A program made the position numbers and the translations under genes. Shown piece by piece: positions 46,632 through 58,990 of a stretch of 64,000 nt of DNA. Under the pieces are notes generated by a model. The model saw only the letters and a program-made list of their open reading frames with translations. It did no database searches and was not told where the DNA came from. Each line of letters opens with the position of its first letter. Position 1 is the stretch's first letter. The stretch is taken from positions 567,513,742 to 567,577,741 of the forward strand of contig VDFB02193867.1 of the NCBI GenBank assembly GCA_007258455.2, given 5' to 3'. Origin of the DNA: Sequoia sempervirens. Taxonomy: Eukaryota > Streptophyta > Pinopsida > Cupressales > Cupressaceae.

Positions 46632-48730
46632 ATAGGTTGGGTTGCCACCTCTTGTTTCAGTTTTTCAAAACCTTTATCAGCCTCTTGAGTCCACTTAAAC
46701 TTTGTTTTCAGACCACCTTTAATAGTATCTAGGACTGGTACACATATACCACTGAAATTCCTTATGAATTTTCTATAGAATTGAGCCAAACCATGAAAAC
46801 TCCTTACCTCTGTTGCTGTGGTTGGTGTGGGCCAGTTTAGGATGGCTTCCACCTTGCTTGGATCCATCTTCAGCATTCCTTGGGATACCACAAAGCCTAG
46901 ATACACAAGCTCTTGTTTGAAGAACTCACACTTCTCAAGGTTAATGGCCAATTGTTCTTCTTGCAGCCTTTTAAGAACCATCTCCACATGCTTGAGGTGT
47001 TCTTCTGTCTTACTGAAAATCAGTATGTCATCAAGATAGACTACTACAAAGAACCCTGTAAAATCCTTAAGCACCTCATTCATTAGTCTCATGAACGTGC
47101 TAGGGGAATTTGAGAGGCCAAATGGCATCAATTTCCACTCATACAAGCCATCATTTGTCTTAAAAGTTGTCTTCCATTCATCACCCTCCTTAATTCTGAT
47201 TTGATGATACCCGCTCTTAAGATCTAGCTTGGTGAAGAATTTTGCACCTCCAAGACAATCCATCAAGTCTTCAATTCTAGGAATAGGAAACCTATACCTA
47301 ATTTTGATTCTATTAATTGCTCTAGAATCAGTGCATAATCTCCACTTACCACCTTTTTTTGTTGCCAAAACAACTGGGACTGCACAAGGGCTGATGCTCT
47401 TTTGGATCAATCCTTGATTCAACAATTCTTCCACTTGCCTAGCCACCTCTTGGTTCTGCTCAGGTGTAAGCTTGTATGCTGCTTTGTTAGGCAATGAGGC
47501 TCTAGGTATAAAGTCAATTTGATGACTTATTGCTCTCTTGGGTGGTAGAGTTGATGGTGTTCCATCACTGACTATGCTCTTGTATTTGTCAAGCAAGTTT
47601 TGGACTGCTGCTGGTAACACTGTCCTTTTAGCCTTTTCTTCCTCTTTGGACTGCATCATAACCACATATCCTTCATTCCCTTGGTGTAGGTCCTTAAGGA
47701 ACTCCTTGCCACTACTCAACATAATGTTGGGTACCTTTGACTGTCCTTCATCTTCCTCAATCAATGACTGCAGTTTGAAGGTTCTTCCATCCTTCTTGAA
47801 TGAAATGGTGTTCTCTTTCCCATCATAAACAACACTTCTATCATATTGCCAAGGTCTGCCCAGTAGTAGATGACATGCATCCATGGGTAATACATCACAA
47901 ACCAGCTTGTCTTTATAGCCTCCAATTGAAAATTCTACTGTGACCTGCTCATTCACCAAAACACTCTGCCCTTTATTCAACCATGTGACCTTGTAGGGGT
48001 TATTATGGGGTACTTTGTCCAATTTTAGCTTTGTTACTGCCTCCTCAGAGATGATATTATCTGTAGAACTAGAATCTACAATGACTTTGTACACCTTTCC
48101 CAATATCTTGCACCTTGCTCTAAACAAAGCTCTCCTTTGCTTGGGTTCTTCCTTAACCGGTTGTCTGATCAACACTCTATTAAACATCAGATTTTCACCT
48201 ACTTCTGATTCTATTTGACTGATCTCAGGTGATTTGACACTCATGGTGTCCTCTTGTGCATAAGCTACTCTTTTCTCATTGCTAGATGAAGCTTTCTCTG
48301 GGCACCTATAAGTAGGGTGACCTAGTTGGTTACAATGATAACACTTCATGTTTGCAAAGTAAGAATTACTCCTACCTACTCCTCTTCCTCTGTTTGAACC
48401 TCTTTGAGGTCCTCTTCCTCTATTAAATCCTCCTCTTGAAGATGTTTCACCTCCATGCTTAGTAAGCTTAGATTCTCCTTGAGTTCTTTGATCATTACCT
48501 CTTCCTTGGTAACCTCCACGCTGTCCTCTTTGATCTCTGCCTCTTCCTCTGCCCTTAGAAGATTGATCATGCTTCCTCTTGTTCCTTTCTTCAATCTTGA
48601 TAGCCAATTGATAACATTGGTGTACTATTTTAGGGCTGAGTAAAGCCATCTCTTCCTGTATGTTCCACTTCAAACCATTTAGGTATCTAGCCACTTTTAG
48701 GCTCTCATCTTTTGCCACATTTGATCTCAA
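46574..48730 (-). pseudogene. Gypsy Gag C-terminus, protease and RT
   Basis: A 718-residue frame. Arg/Gly-rich region at about 58-120; zinc knuckle CYHCNQLGHPTYRC at 130-143; protease loop VIVDSSSTDNIIS near 216-228, with Ser221 where D-S-G is usual; LLLGRPWQYD near 288-297 is the second protease block. RT includes KWRLCTDSRAINRI (462-475), first catalytic block FTKLDLKSGYHQI (499-511), LMPFGLSNSPSTF and FVVVYLDDILIF (561-572), so the YLDD site is intact. It ends about 20 residues into a frameshift. Upstream it is cut from Gag by TAG at 48740. Confidence 0.95.
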
Positions 48731-48739
48731 GCAAAGCTT

Positions 48740-49342
48740 CTAGAACTCTTCTGTATAGGTGTTGACATCTTGATCTTTTTGTCTTAGACCTTGCCTCTTC
48801 TTGTGAAGTTGGATCTCATAATCATCTGGCATATATGCTTCCTTTACCTTAGCAACCATTCCTTTCCAAGTTGAAATGGGCTGCTTACCTTCTTTTTCCC
48901 TTTCAGTCTGAACAAACTTCCACCATGTCAAAGCTGATCCTCTCAACCTTGATTTAGCTACCTTCACCTTCTATGCTTCAGTTACTCCATCACACTCAAA
49001 ATGATTCTCCATTCCTTCTATCCAATCCATGACCAAATCAGGATCCATCTTTCCACTGAACAGTGGTATGCCCTCAAGTCCTTTTCCACTCAATGCTTTC
49101 AATGCCTTCAAGAAAGGCTCCTCCTCCAAAACAGGGTCAAGTTTAGGGACTTTGTCCTCCTCTGCAACCTCTTCTTCTTTTGGCACTTTGCCTTCTAGTT
49201 TCACCTGGTTCAGTGCTGCTTCAAGTTGCTCTATCCTTTCCTTTAGAGATTTGTTATCCTCTTCTTGCTCTTCAACCATCTTGGTTAACTGTGCATTTGT
49301 CACCATCTTGGGCGGTTCACTTGACTCAACTTCCTCTGACAT
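48740..49342 (-). pseudogene. Gypsy Gag, N-terminal and capsid part
   Basis: ATG at 49340-49342, 31 bp inside the primer site, starts MSEEVESSEPPKMVTNAQLT. A coiled-coil-like stretch (EEQEEDNKSLKERIEQLEAA) follows, then the capsid domain with FSGKMDPDLVMDWIEGMENH, and after a TAG (48971-48973), SRLRGSALTWWKFVQ and KVKEAYMPDDYEIQL, ending at another TAG (48740-48742). Both TAGs sit where CAG (Gln) fits. The W-x-x-F pattern is standard for retrotransposon Gag. Confidence 0.92.
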
Positions 49343-49373
49343 ATAAGCTGCTGCTTTCCCAAATCTTTTGCTC

Positions 49374-49385
49374 GCTCTGATACCA
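49374..49385 (-). other. Primer binding site of the gypsy element
   Basis: The minus strand reads TGGTATCAGAGC, three bases inside the 5' LTR; initiator tRNA-Met type. Confidence 0.95.
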
Positions 49386-49388
49386 ATC

Positions 49389-50898
49389 TGATAGGGAGGC
49401 TACAGGAAGCAATCACAGATTCCTGGAAGCTGCAGGAATCAGTTACACTGTTTTCAGATGCTACAGGAACCAATCACAGATTCCTGTGCTAGGCCTTGAC
49501 ATAGACCTCCTTGGTGAAATTTTTGTTCCACCCTAACCTATAGGAACTCTACCTTGTCTAAGTTCCCCTGGTTCTCCTGCCAACCTCACTATCTTGTCAA
49601 GTTTGCAACTACCAAACCAAATCTTGGTGCTATGACTCCTTTCTTTCTTAGCCTTTTATGCATCCAAAAGACTAATCCTCCCTCAATACATGAATGAATC
49701 TCGCAGGGGTGAGGGAATGTTTTCCAAAACTCCAAAACAACCTCCTAGGGTTTCTAGAACTTCACTTAGACTCCATCTTACCAACACTTGCATGAAGCCT
49801 ATTCCATAGGTTTTTCTCTTGAGCCACTATTTGGTCTCTGAACAGGGTTAAATTGCTTTTCCTCCTAAACCCACCAAAGAAATGTGGTTCTTGGCTTAGG
49901 AAATGTGTTTCCCCTATCTACAACTTCAAGATTTCTAGGGTCTTGGCTCTGTCCAAGCCGTTCTTTTCCCTCATGCAAACACTACTCAGAAAACTAGGGT
50001 TTTTAACTATCCAGAACCAGTTTTAGGACTGGTGAAAAGTTATCCTCCTAAACGGATTGCTGGTCTCTCCTCCTTGGTACCACACGTGGCCAAGACCTTC
50101 CCCTAAATTCTCAAAAAATAATTTTTCAAAAATCTTTTCTCCCCTGCAATTTATCAATGCTGTTCTGCAGCCTTTCCTAGCCGGGCTCTTCACTGGCTCG
50201 CCTAGGGCAAGACTTTTCTCATAACTCCTGCAACTAAAGAAAACATAACACCTACCACTAAAATATGTATATATATGGAGCCTGAACATGTTCCCAAAAA
50301 TTCCATACTTCCAGGTATGGAGGGAATGCAGCCTAGAACTCCATTTTTACTCAGTTCCAGTCAAAATAAGGAAATAAAACACAGAATTTACAAGAATGGA
50401 TGAAACAATGGAACAGCTATCAAATGTGCCAAAATAAACTTCTAGAGGCTTCTCTACATGCCAAAAAAACCTACAAAATGCCTCTTTTAATTCATTTAAC
50501 TACTGTCTTGCAAACAAGAACAGAAAAACACAAAAATAAGACAAGAAAGTTGTTTTCTTTAATTTCTGGAAAAACAGTCCGTACAAAGAACTTCTAACCA
50601 ACCAAAAAGGTCGTGGAATGCCTTAAATATGCCTTCCCAACAATTTAGGTTCTTGGGTCGAGGCTTAAATGACCTAAAAATGCCTTTTTGTAAAACCCGC
50701 TGTGTTTACAGACATTTAACAATTTTTCACTATTTAGCAAAGTGAGCCTCTAAACTCATTGGAAACTTGACACCCTCTTTTCCAAAGACCAAAAAAAACC
50801 CTAAGCACCTAAAATAATGGTCAAAATGACCTTATGATAGCACCAAAAAATTAAAAACTCTAAAACAAAATAGTCCTTTGCCTGGTGCTCCTGCACCA
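49389..50898 (-). repeat. 5' LTR of the gypsy element
   Basis: Matches 43203-44720 over its whole length. It begins TGGTGCAGGAGC and ends CCTCCCTATCA on the minus strand. Confidence 0.95.
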
Positions 50899-50903
50899 CT
50901 AAG

Positions 50904-51314
50904 TCATGAAATTATATGGTTTTTATTCAAAACCATAGTAAAACCTAAGGCATAGAACAACCTAGGAATGATGAGATAAAGTATTAGTCAACGCACTTTA
51001 ATTGTAAATAAATGTGATAAAAAGATAAGGGCGAGCTAGGGAAACATGAAACCCTAACCACAAAACATCGAACTTCTACATTTCTCACCTCATTTTGCAC
51101 TTTTCCATTTCTAGAGAACTTAGCACATAATTTCCATGGAAACTTAGGGTTCAAGCTTGAAAATAAAACATTTTATGTACTGCTATGCTGATTTGGTGTC
51201 GATTTATTTAGAAACTTCATGTTAAGTTGATTCTTCTTTCTTCTGGGTCATTTCAACTCCATTTTTTTAAGGATTTAGGGCCTCTAGGCCACAACCATGA
51301 GTGAGTTTCTGATG
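50904..51314. other. CACTA interior between two LTR elements
   Basis: About 410 bp with no recognised gene; ends at the CATTT target duplication (51315-51319). Confidence 0.4.
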
Positions 51315-51319
51315 CATTT

Positions 51320-53219
51320 TGTTGGGAAAAACATTGTCATCTCAGATAAGCATCCAAGATTTGTAGCATCTTTGTTAACTTTAATTTCAATTAGATTGCC
51401 TCAAAAGCATGTACAACTATGTCACAAAGTGGAATGAGACATAGTTCATTTCCCACATTAATCCTTCTAAGAGAAGCACATGTAAAATTTAGTTTCAACA
51501 ACTTGCATAAACAGATTCAACAAACATAACCATTAAACGTGAAAGATGGTAAAGAAGATTAGAACAAACAGATTTACGTGAGGAAAACCCTTTCGAGTGA
51601 AAAACCCCACACTCCAAAAGATCTGAGCCATTGTATTATTCATCAACAAACAAAGTTACAATACAATCTCAGGTTCATAGCCTTTTCACAAAGATTACAC
51701 CTTGTTCCATTTTGGAGTCAAATGGGCAACAATCTTGTTCTAATTCCCTCTCCCTTTTTTATTTGCATTTCTCTGATCAACCTCTCAATCCATTACAAAC
51801 TTTGCACTATTACAATATTCTCTCACAATACACAGAGCATATTCACATAGAGAGAGAGGTTTCCCAATCGAATCGCAGAGAGAGTGTTTTCACCTCCTTC
51901 TGAACAGTATTCTCATTCTGCAACCAACCCATGAATGATCCTATAAAAATAGTTTTATCCCAACTCAAAATCATTCAGTTCATCTTCTACAGTTAGATCA
52001 TCCGTCAACCTATCTTGGAAAACAAATAGTCTACTCCAACTCATCGTGTTACTCCAACAAATAATCGACACATCAGCAAGCCAAAAAAGTCATCGTTCTT
52101 ACAACCATGATCTTCTTTCATGTTCATCGGCCAAAGTCTCCTTGATATCTTCATTATTTGAGGTCTTGATCGAGCCCATCAGCAAGACATCTCACCAATT
52201 TCCATTGAAGAACAATCGAAAAGACCACTGCTGTCGCTAAGACTTCACACCGATGTCCATCACATGTAGCTCTATTGGTAAGACCATTGCTTTTGGCAAG
52301 AGCTCATATCGAACACAGACTATCGACGAGAGAAACGCTATTGCCAAGAGTTCATACTGAATATACCAGCCTATTAGTGAGAGAAACATCCATCAGAAAG
52401 AGTTCTCACTGAAGGTATACTTGTCGGTGAGACCTTCATTGTCGCTTAGACTCTTATCAAGCCTTCATGTCACCTGACCAAATACCATCAGCCAAAGTCA
52501 TAGTAACAACCAATGAGAGCACCAACTGTCACGGGATCAGCCTTATATGCAAGAGAACAACCATCAGAGAAGATTTCACTAAAGTCCCAAGTCACACCGA
52601 CGACTAGCACCTTATCGGCAAGACATGCTTTGTCGCCAAGACTCTTATAGATTCTTGATGTCACTTCGACCAAATACCATTGGCCAGAGTCATACCGACA
52701 TTCATGACTAGCAAACCCATCAGTAGGAGACACATTGATATGCATCGGGAGTAGCTCCTTCAACAAGAGAACCACTATCTGCCAAAGTCCCACTGAGATC
52801 AAAATTCACCCCAATGAAATTCAGCTCACTGTAGTTCAGAACCTTTCATCGACAAGAGTCACACCAAACACACCCATTGGCTAGACTCACACCGAACAAA
52901 ACACATTGGCTAGAGATCTATAGTCGATAAGATGCATTCTGAAGTATCATGTCAGCCTGACCATTTGTTCATCGACAAGATGTACACCGATAAGACCTAT
53001 TGGCCAGACTAACACTATCGATATGAAACAGAGAACTCATGCTGATAGTTCAAGTCACTCTGATAGTTCTCTTCAGCAAGACCGAACACATGTCACACTG
53101 ATCTGAACACTCCAAGCCTTCAGGACTAAACAACTCATCGGTAGGATATCTCAGGTGTCTCACCAATTTATTCTTGTAGGAGGTTCAGGTCAGCAAGATT
53201 GAGGCACATATCTCCAATA
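51320..53219 (-). repeat. 3' LTR of the LARD-like element
   Basis: 1900 bp. The minus-strand end is TTCCCAACA; its start reads TATTGGAGATATGTGCC, with one change from the other copy's TGTTGG. From about 52080 to 53180 it is full of degenerate (A)TCGGCAAGA / TCGCTAAGACTC-like phrases. Confidence 0.9.
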
Positions 53220-56200
53220 ATATACCACTTGAAAAATATCTTACTGACCAATCCAGAGCATCAACTACAAACCATACAGAAGTACAAACAACATCAACTT
53301 CCAAGGCCCAAACCATAACACAACTGCAAGAAGGCATTCTCTATAAACAAGATAGAACATCAGCCAGAACAACAACCAGAAAACTAACTGCACCCATCCA
53401 ACTGATCAACCCATGTAACTAAAAATAGCACCCACAACTCATGTTATCCATCCAATCTCACATACCTTCAAGGTATCATCATTAGTAAAATCATGCTAGC
53501 AGCACAACCAGCCCATCAACCGCAGATACAAGCACCATGCACAAACAAGTCGAAGAAGACCAAATACATCTAGGTACTCCCAATACATAGGTAATTCCAA
53601 ATCTAAAAGATCAAAGGCATAACAAGTCTACCAATCATAGCACATAGAAAAATGTAACCATGTAGTACCAAGGAACATCCACAATGATATGCTCAACCTG
53701 CAAATTAATAACTTGCAAGAACAACTCTCACCACAAGTCTTCAAAACTCTTCCAAGTTCTTCACACCCAACAAAGGAAAATGTTTAAGAACCTCCATGTC
53801 ATCACCCAAGAATATGAATGAAAACAAATGACCACAAGCTAGTGATCACTCCAACTCTGACTAAACCTCAAACTAATGTAGTGTGAAACCAAACATCAGA
53901 AAGACAATCAAGACCAAAGAGAGAAACTCTGCACAACTTATACCTATTGAACATCCTCCTACATACACTTCTAATAGCCAGTAGTGTCAAGTATGATCTC
54001 CTTCCCAACCCAAAGAGATGCCATAGCAACATCCAACCGTTCAATCACCAAGATCAAATATAGAAAATGTAACATGTAAACAATCATGGATGTAAACCTC
54101 TCAAAGAAGACCAAACTATCTTATTTCCCATATCAGTAAATCAGCCCATAAAGCATCTCCTACAAGTTCTTCATTAGTAAATGATATAGCACAAAAGCTC
54201 AAGGAGATAAACCATGTTGTATATCTTCTAGTATGAATCCTCCAAAACCATTTAAACAATAATTCAAGATCCATATCATGAAAGAAAGTATAAAACACAT
54301 ATAAAAGATACAATGAGAAAAATACCTCTCAAATTATACTTCACTGCTGACCAAACCAAGGGTGGAAAAGAAAAATACTCCTCCAAGATATACAAGCCAC
54401 CATGACTCATCCAAGAACAATCTCCTCATTGGTCTCTATTGAACTCGCATTCAACCAAAGTGTAGGCTACCCAAACTTTCTATTGAAATCAACACCTTTC
54501 TCATCTCAGGAGAATTACAACCTCACCTTATTCTCTATGTATCCATGAGTACCTGCAAATGAGCATCCCATGCTGAACTCCAAACTACATTATTGCACTA
54601 ACATGAAGTTCTCAAGCATATGACAAATGTACTCAAAACACAGAGAAACTCTAGACCACTGTCAAAGCTCCAAACATCTGAAACAAGAACTTATCATGAC
54701 ACCATGATCTTCCCATCCCCCTTAGGAGATACCATGCTCCAAGTGATCATACCATGGTCTCAAGTGCAATGCACAATGTCAAAATTGTAGTGCATAAACA
54801 AGAGTATACCATGACATAAAGCAAACAAACTCGAAACCAACATCACCTATCAAGCACCGGCAACATCTCAACCAAAAACTCCAAACATCCTCCATGGTTC
54901 CAAGATGTTGTACATCCTCAAATAGTGTCCAATAAAATGTGAAAGAACCCTTCTGCAACAACAGGATCTAAGAGTCCCTCCTAGTAACATCAACAACACT
55001 AAAGAAGATCATTCACCACCAAGTGATGAACCCATAGTCACTACTAAAGCTCCCACTAAAACGTGACATCTGAGCTTTCCAAGCATCATGACCAACCATC
55101 TCCAAAACTGAAAAGAAGATCTTCTAGGCCCACAAACATATAATAGTACTGATAATTAAACCAAGATCTCAAAAGTAAGGAGATTCACTATGCTACATGA
55201 CTCCATAATCGACTATCCAGGAGCTCACTTATCATCCATCCTCTTACCTCAAAATAGCCACACCAATGCACAAGTGACCACAAACAAGGCCAACTTACAA
55301 GTGTACATAAACACTAAATCAAATCGCATGGATATAGATAGTCCACTTCTAGGTTGTCACACTGCAAACATATGAGTAAAGACAACCCACAACTTTCCAC
55401 AACTCGTAGATCTAATTAATGAAACATGAAGACTCACTACCACATCAATGTCTTACACAATATGAGGTCTCACAAGAGAAAAAACATGTAGACACCTTGA
55501 CTCAAACACCAAATCAAGTACAGATCTGATTTTCCAAACATGTCCACACCAAGCACCATAGTCTAGGAAACCAAGAAGCAACACTTACATGCAAAACTAC
55601 AACTATCTCATCCAAACAACACCACAAATAGCCAGGGTCAAGAAAATAGTTTAACAACAACTTCACATAACCACAAGTTTTTCTTGACGTGTAAAACTTG
55701 CAAAACCACATAAAACATGCAAGTACAATACATTCTTAAAAAAGGAAACAACAGTTCAAGAACTTCAGGCCCTCTTCAAACTAATTCCAAAACCATCAAT
55801 ATGCATATGCATCTGAGAAAGAGATAGGCTATTCCAGAAGCTTTCAAATCATCTAATGATTAAATCCATAGCCTTCATGCATTCGAGGTTAATAGAATAC
55901 AATGCCTTCCAACACCAAGAAATACCACCCAGCATAAGCACTCCCTTCCATGACTGAGACACAACCCAAGCTTCTCCATATCACCACGGAGCCTCTCACA
56001 CAGACACCCAATATGAAAGCTTTGCTACAACTCAACCAAGAAGCAAAGAACTCCACCTCATACATTAAGGTTATATCACTGCCAAGATAACCAACTCCAT
56101 CTTCACCATCCTTCAACCTATGTGATGTCTCTGAATACCACAAGACTTCCACTCACCAAAGGATCAATACATCAGCCAATTCCTCCAAATTTCCTCAAGC

Positions 56201-56256
56201 TTGACAGACTAAGAAATCTCCACAGGAGAAATACTCAGAACCAACAACCAAAAGAA
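53220..56256 (-). other. Interior of the LARD-like element, non-coding
   Basis: Short frames on both strands (for example 54116-54313, 55889-56152) show no retroviral domain. No polypurine tract is obvious next to the 3' LTR. Confidence 0.6.
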
Positions 56257-56269
56257 GGTTCTGATACCA
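56257..56269 (-). other. Primer binding site of the LARD-like element
   Basis: The minus strand reads TGGTATCAGAACC, two bases inside the 5' LTR. The first ten bases match the tRNA-Met site. Confidence 0.85.
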
Positions 56270-56271
56270 CT

Positions 56272-58193
56272 TGTTCGGAAAAAAAATTGTCATCTCAGAT
56301 AAGCATCCAAGATCTATAGCATCTTTGTTAACTTTAATTTCAATTAGATTGCCTCAAAAACACATACAACTATGTCACAAAGTGGAATCAGAAATAGTTC
56401 ATTTCCCACACTAATCCTTCTGAGAGAAGCACATGTAAAATTCAGTTTCAACAACTTGCATAAACAGATTCAACAAATAGAACCACTAAATGTGAAAGAT
56501 GGTACAAAAGATTAGAACACACAAATTTATGTGGGGAAAACCCTTTCGGGTGAAAAACCCCACACTCCAAAAGATCTGAGCCATTGTATTATTCAGCAAC
56601 AAACAAAGTTACAATACAATCTCAGGCTCATAGCCTTTTCATAGAGATTACACCTTATTCCATTCTAGAGTCAAACGGGAAACAATCTTGTTCTAATTCC
56701 CTCTCCCTTTTTTATTTACATTTCTTTGATCAACCTCTCAATACATTACAAACTTCACACTGTTACAATATTCCCACACAATATATAGAGTAGATTCACA
56801 TAGAGAGAGAGGTTTCACAATTGAATCACAGAGAGAGAGTGTTTTCACCTCCTTCCGAACAATATTGTCATTCTGCAACCAACCCACGAACAATCCTGTA
56901 AAAATAGTTTTATCCCAACTCAGAACCATTCAGTTCATCTTCTATAGTTAGATCAATCATCAACCTGTCTTGGACAACAAATAGTCTACTCCAACTCATC
57001 GTGTTCCTCCAACGAATAATCAACACATTGGTAGGCCAACAAAGTCATCATTCTTCCAACCACGGTCTTCTTTCATGTTCATCGGCTAGAGTCTCCCCGA
57101 TGTCTTCATTATCTAAGGTCTCGACCAAGCCCATCGACAAGAAAACATCTATTGGCAAGACATCTCACTAATGTCCATTGTAGAACAATTGGAAAGACCA
57201 CCGTTGTTGCTAAGACTTCACACTAATGTCCATCACATGTAGCTCTATCAACAAGATGATCCCTATCGGAGAGAGCTCATATCGAACACATACTGTTGGT
57301 GAGAGAAACATTATCGCCAAGAGTTCATACCAAATGCACCAACTTTTCGATGAGAGAAACATCCATCGGAAAGAGTTCTCACTGAAGGTATACCTATCGG
57401 CGAGACCTCCACTGTCGCTTAGACTCTTATCGAGCCTTCATGTCATCCTGACCAAATACCATTGGCCAAATTCATACCGACATTCAATGAAAGCACCAAC
57501 TGTCACAGGATCAACCTTATCAAAAAGAGAACAAGCATCACAGAAGATTTCACTGAAGTCCCAAGTCACATCGATGACCAACACCTTATCAGCAAGACAT
57601 GCTCTATCACTAAGACTCTTATAGAGCCTTGATGTCACTCCAACCAAATACCATTGACCAAATTCATACCAACATTCATGACTAGCAAAGACATCAACAT
57701 GAGACACAATGATATGCATCAGGAGCAGTTCCTTCATCAAGAGAACCACTTTCGGCCAAAGTCCCACCAAGATCAAAAGTCACCCAGATGAAATTCAACT
57801 CACTGTAGTTCAGAACCTTTCATTGACAAGAGTCACACCGAACACACCCATTGGCCAAAATCACACCAAACAAAACACATTGGCTAGATATCTACAGTTG
57901 GTAAGATGCATTCTGAAGTATCGTGTCAACCCGACCATCTATTCATCGGAAAGATGTACACCGATCAGACCTATCAGCCAAACTAACACTATCGATATGA
58001 AACAAAGAACTCATGCTGACAGTTCAAGTCACTCTGATAGTTCTCTTTGGCAAGACCGAACACATGTCACACTGATCTGAAAATTTCAAGCCTTCAAGAC
58101 TAAACAACTCATCGATAGGATATCTAAGGTGTCTCACCGATTTATTCTTACAAGAGGTTCAGTTCAGCAAGATTGAGGCACATATCTCCAACA
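56272..58193 (-). repeat. 5' LTR of the LARD-like element
   Basis: 1922 bp; minus strand TGTTGGAGATATGTGCC...TTCCGAACA. It has the same degenerate TCGGCAAGA-type phrases as the other copy. Confidence 0.9.
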
Positions 58194-58198
58194 CATTT

Positions 58199-58678
58199 TT
58201 CTATGTTTTTTTCCTTTGTTGATATCTCATTACCGTAGACCACCATGGACATGCTTGGCTTGAGTTTTGAAGGCCACAGACATGCAGGTTTTGATGGTTC
58301 CTCTCTTCACACAAAAACTAGGTGAGTTTCTATGCTTTCATCCTGTGCATTCTCTTCTTAAATGAGCTCTATTTGAGAATTATTTGAAAGAAAAAAATTG
58401 TCCTCTGTGTGGAAATAAAATAAAAAGTGTGCTCCTCTACCCAGGCTGCAACCATACCATTTTATTTCCTCACTTTTTGCAGAAGATAACCTAGTTTCAG
58501 GCTTGACCCATGATAGCAAATTATAATAATTATGGAATGGAGAACTTTCCTACATTTTGTTTACTATTTTGAGGGTTTTGAAAACCTTTCATGGCTGAAA
58601 CCATTCACAATACCTTCTTCATCTTCTCAGTTGGTCTTCTTCCACTTGTATTACTAGACCTATGTTGTCAATATCACC
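58199..58678. other. CACTA interior
   Basis: Nothing recognised on either strand. Confidence 0.35.
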
Positions 58679-58990
58679 TCATAACATTGTATCACCTTGA
58701 TTTTGACTATTGAGATAATCTTGAGACTCCTTTAAAACAATTGTACAAGCCTGATATGATTGATCATGGTGATGTATTGGAATGGTACAATCAAGAGTTT
58801 GATCATTTACCTTCAAAAAATTAGATTGTAACTCTTTCATATCAATTGGCATAACTTCCTTCTTCACTATCCATGATTTTTTGTTACTTGTTGGGTTGAT
58901 ATTTTTGTGTTTTTCCATCAAATTAGACTGATCTAGCTATTGTTGACCCTTGATTTCAAGCTCAGAATCAATAGTAGACTGAAAAAAAAT
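58679..58990 (-). pseudogene. Unidentified coding remnant in the CACTA element
   Basis: The minus strand reads STIDSELEIKGQQ, a TAG, LDQSNLMEKHKNINPTSNKK and on through KKEVMPIDMKELQSNFLKV and CTIVLKESQDYLNSQNQG to a stop at 58679. About 100 residues in one frame with one TAG suggest a former coding exon. I see no domain. It could be CACTA-encoded or another captured gene piece. Confidence 0.35.

Larger units (their letters stand above)
43203..50898 (-). mobile_element. Ty3/gypsy chromovirus-type element, nearly full length
   Basis: Two LTRs of 1518 and 1510 bp, very similar to each other, perfect 5-bp target duplications CTAAG (43198-43202, 50899-50903), primer site, polypurine tract, and Gag, protease, RT, RNase H, integrase and chromodomain-like tail in Ty3 order on the minus strand. 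It is inserted in the CACTA element. LTR similarity points to a fairly recent insertion. It is inactive through four stops, a frameshift and catalytic changes. Confidence 0.97.
51320..58193 (-). mobile_element. Large non-coding LTR retrotransposon (LARD-like)
   Basis: LTRs at 51320-53219 and 56272-58193, perfect 5-bp target duplications CATTT (51315-51319, 58194-58198), and a minus-strand primer site fix the boundaries and orientation. The 3-kb interior has no Gag or Pol motif. LTR copies differ at many sites, so it is older than the gypsy element next to it. It would depend on proteins from another element. Confidence 0.92.

Noticed and set aside
44992..49380. Plus-strand frames across the gypsy element
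   Set aside because: All are antisense shadows of Gag-Pol coding sequence.
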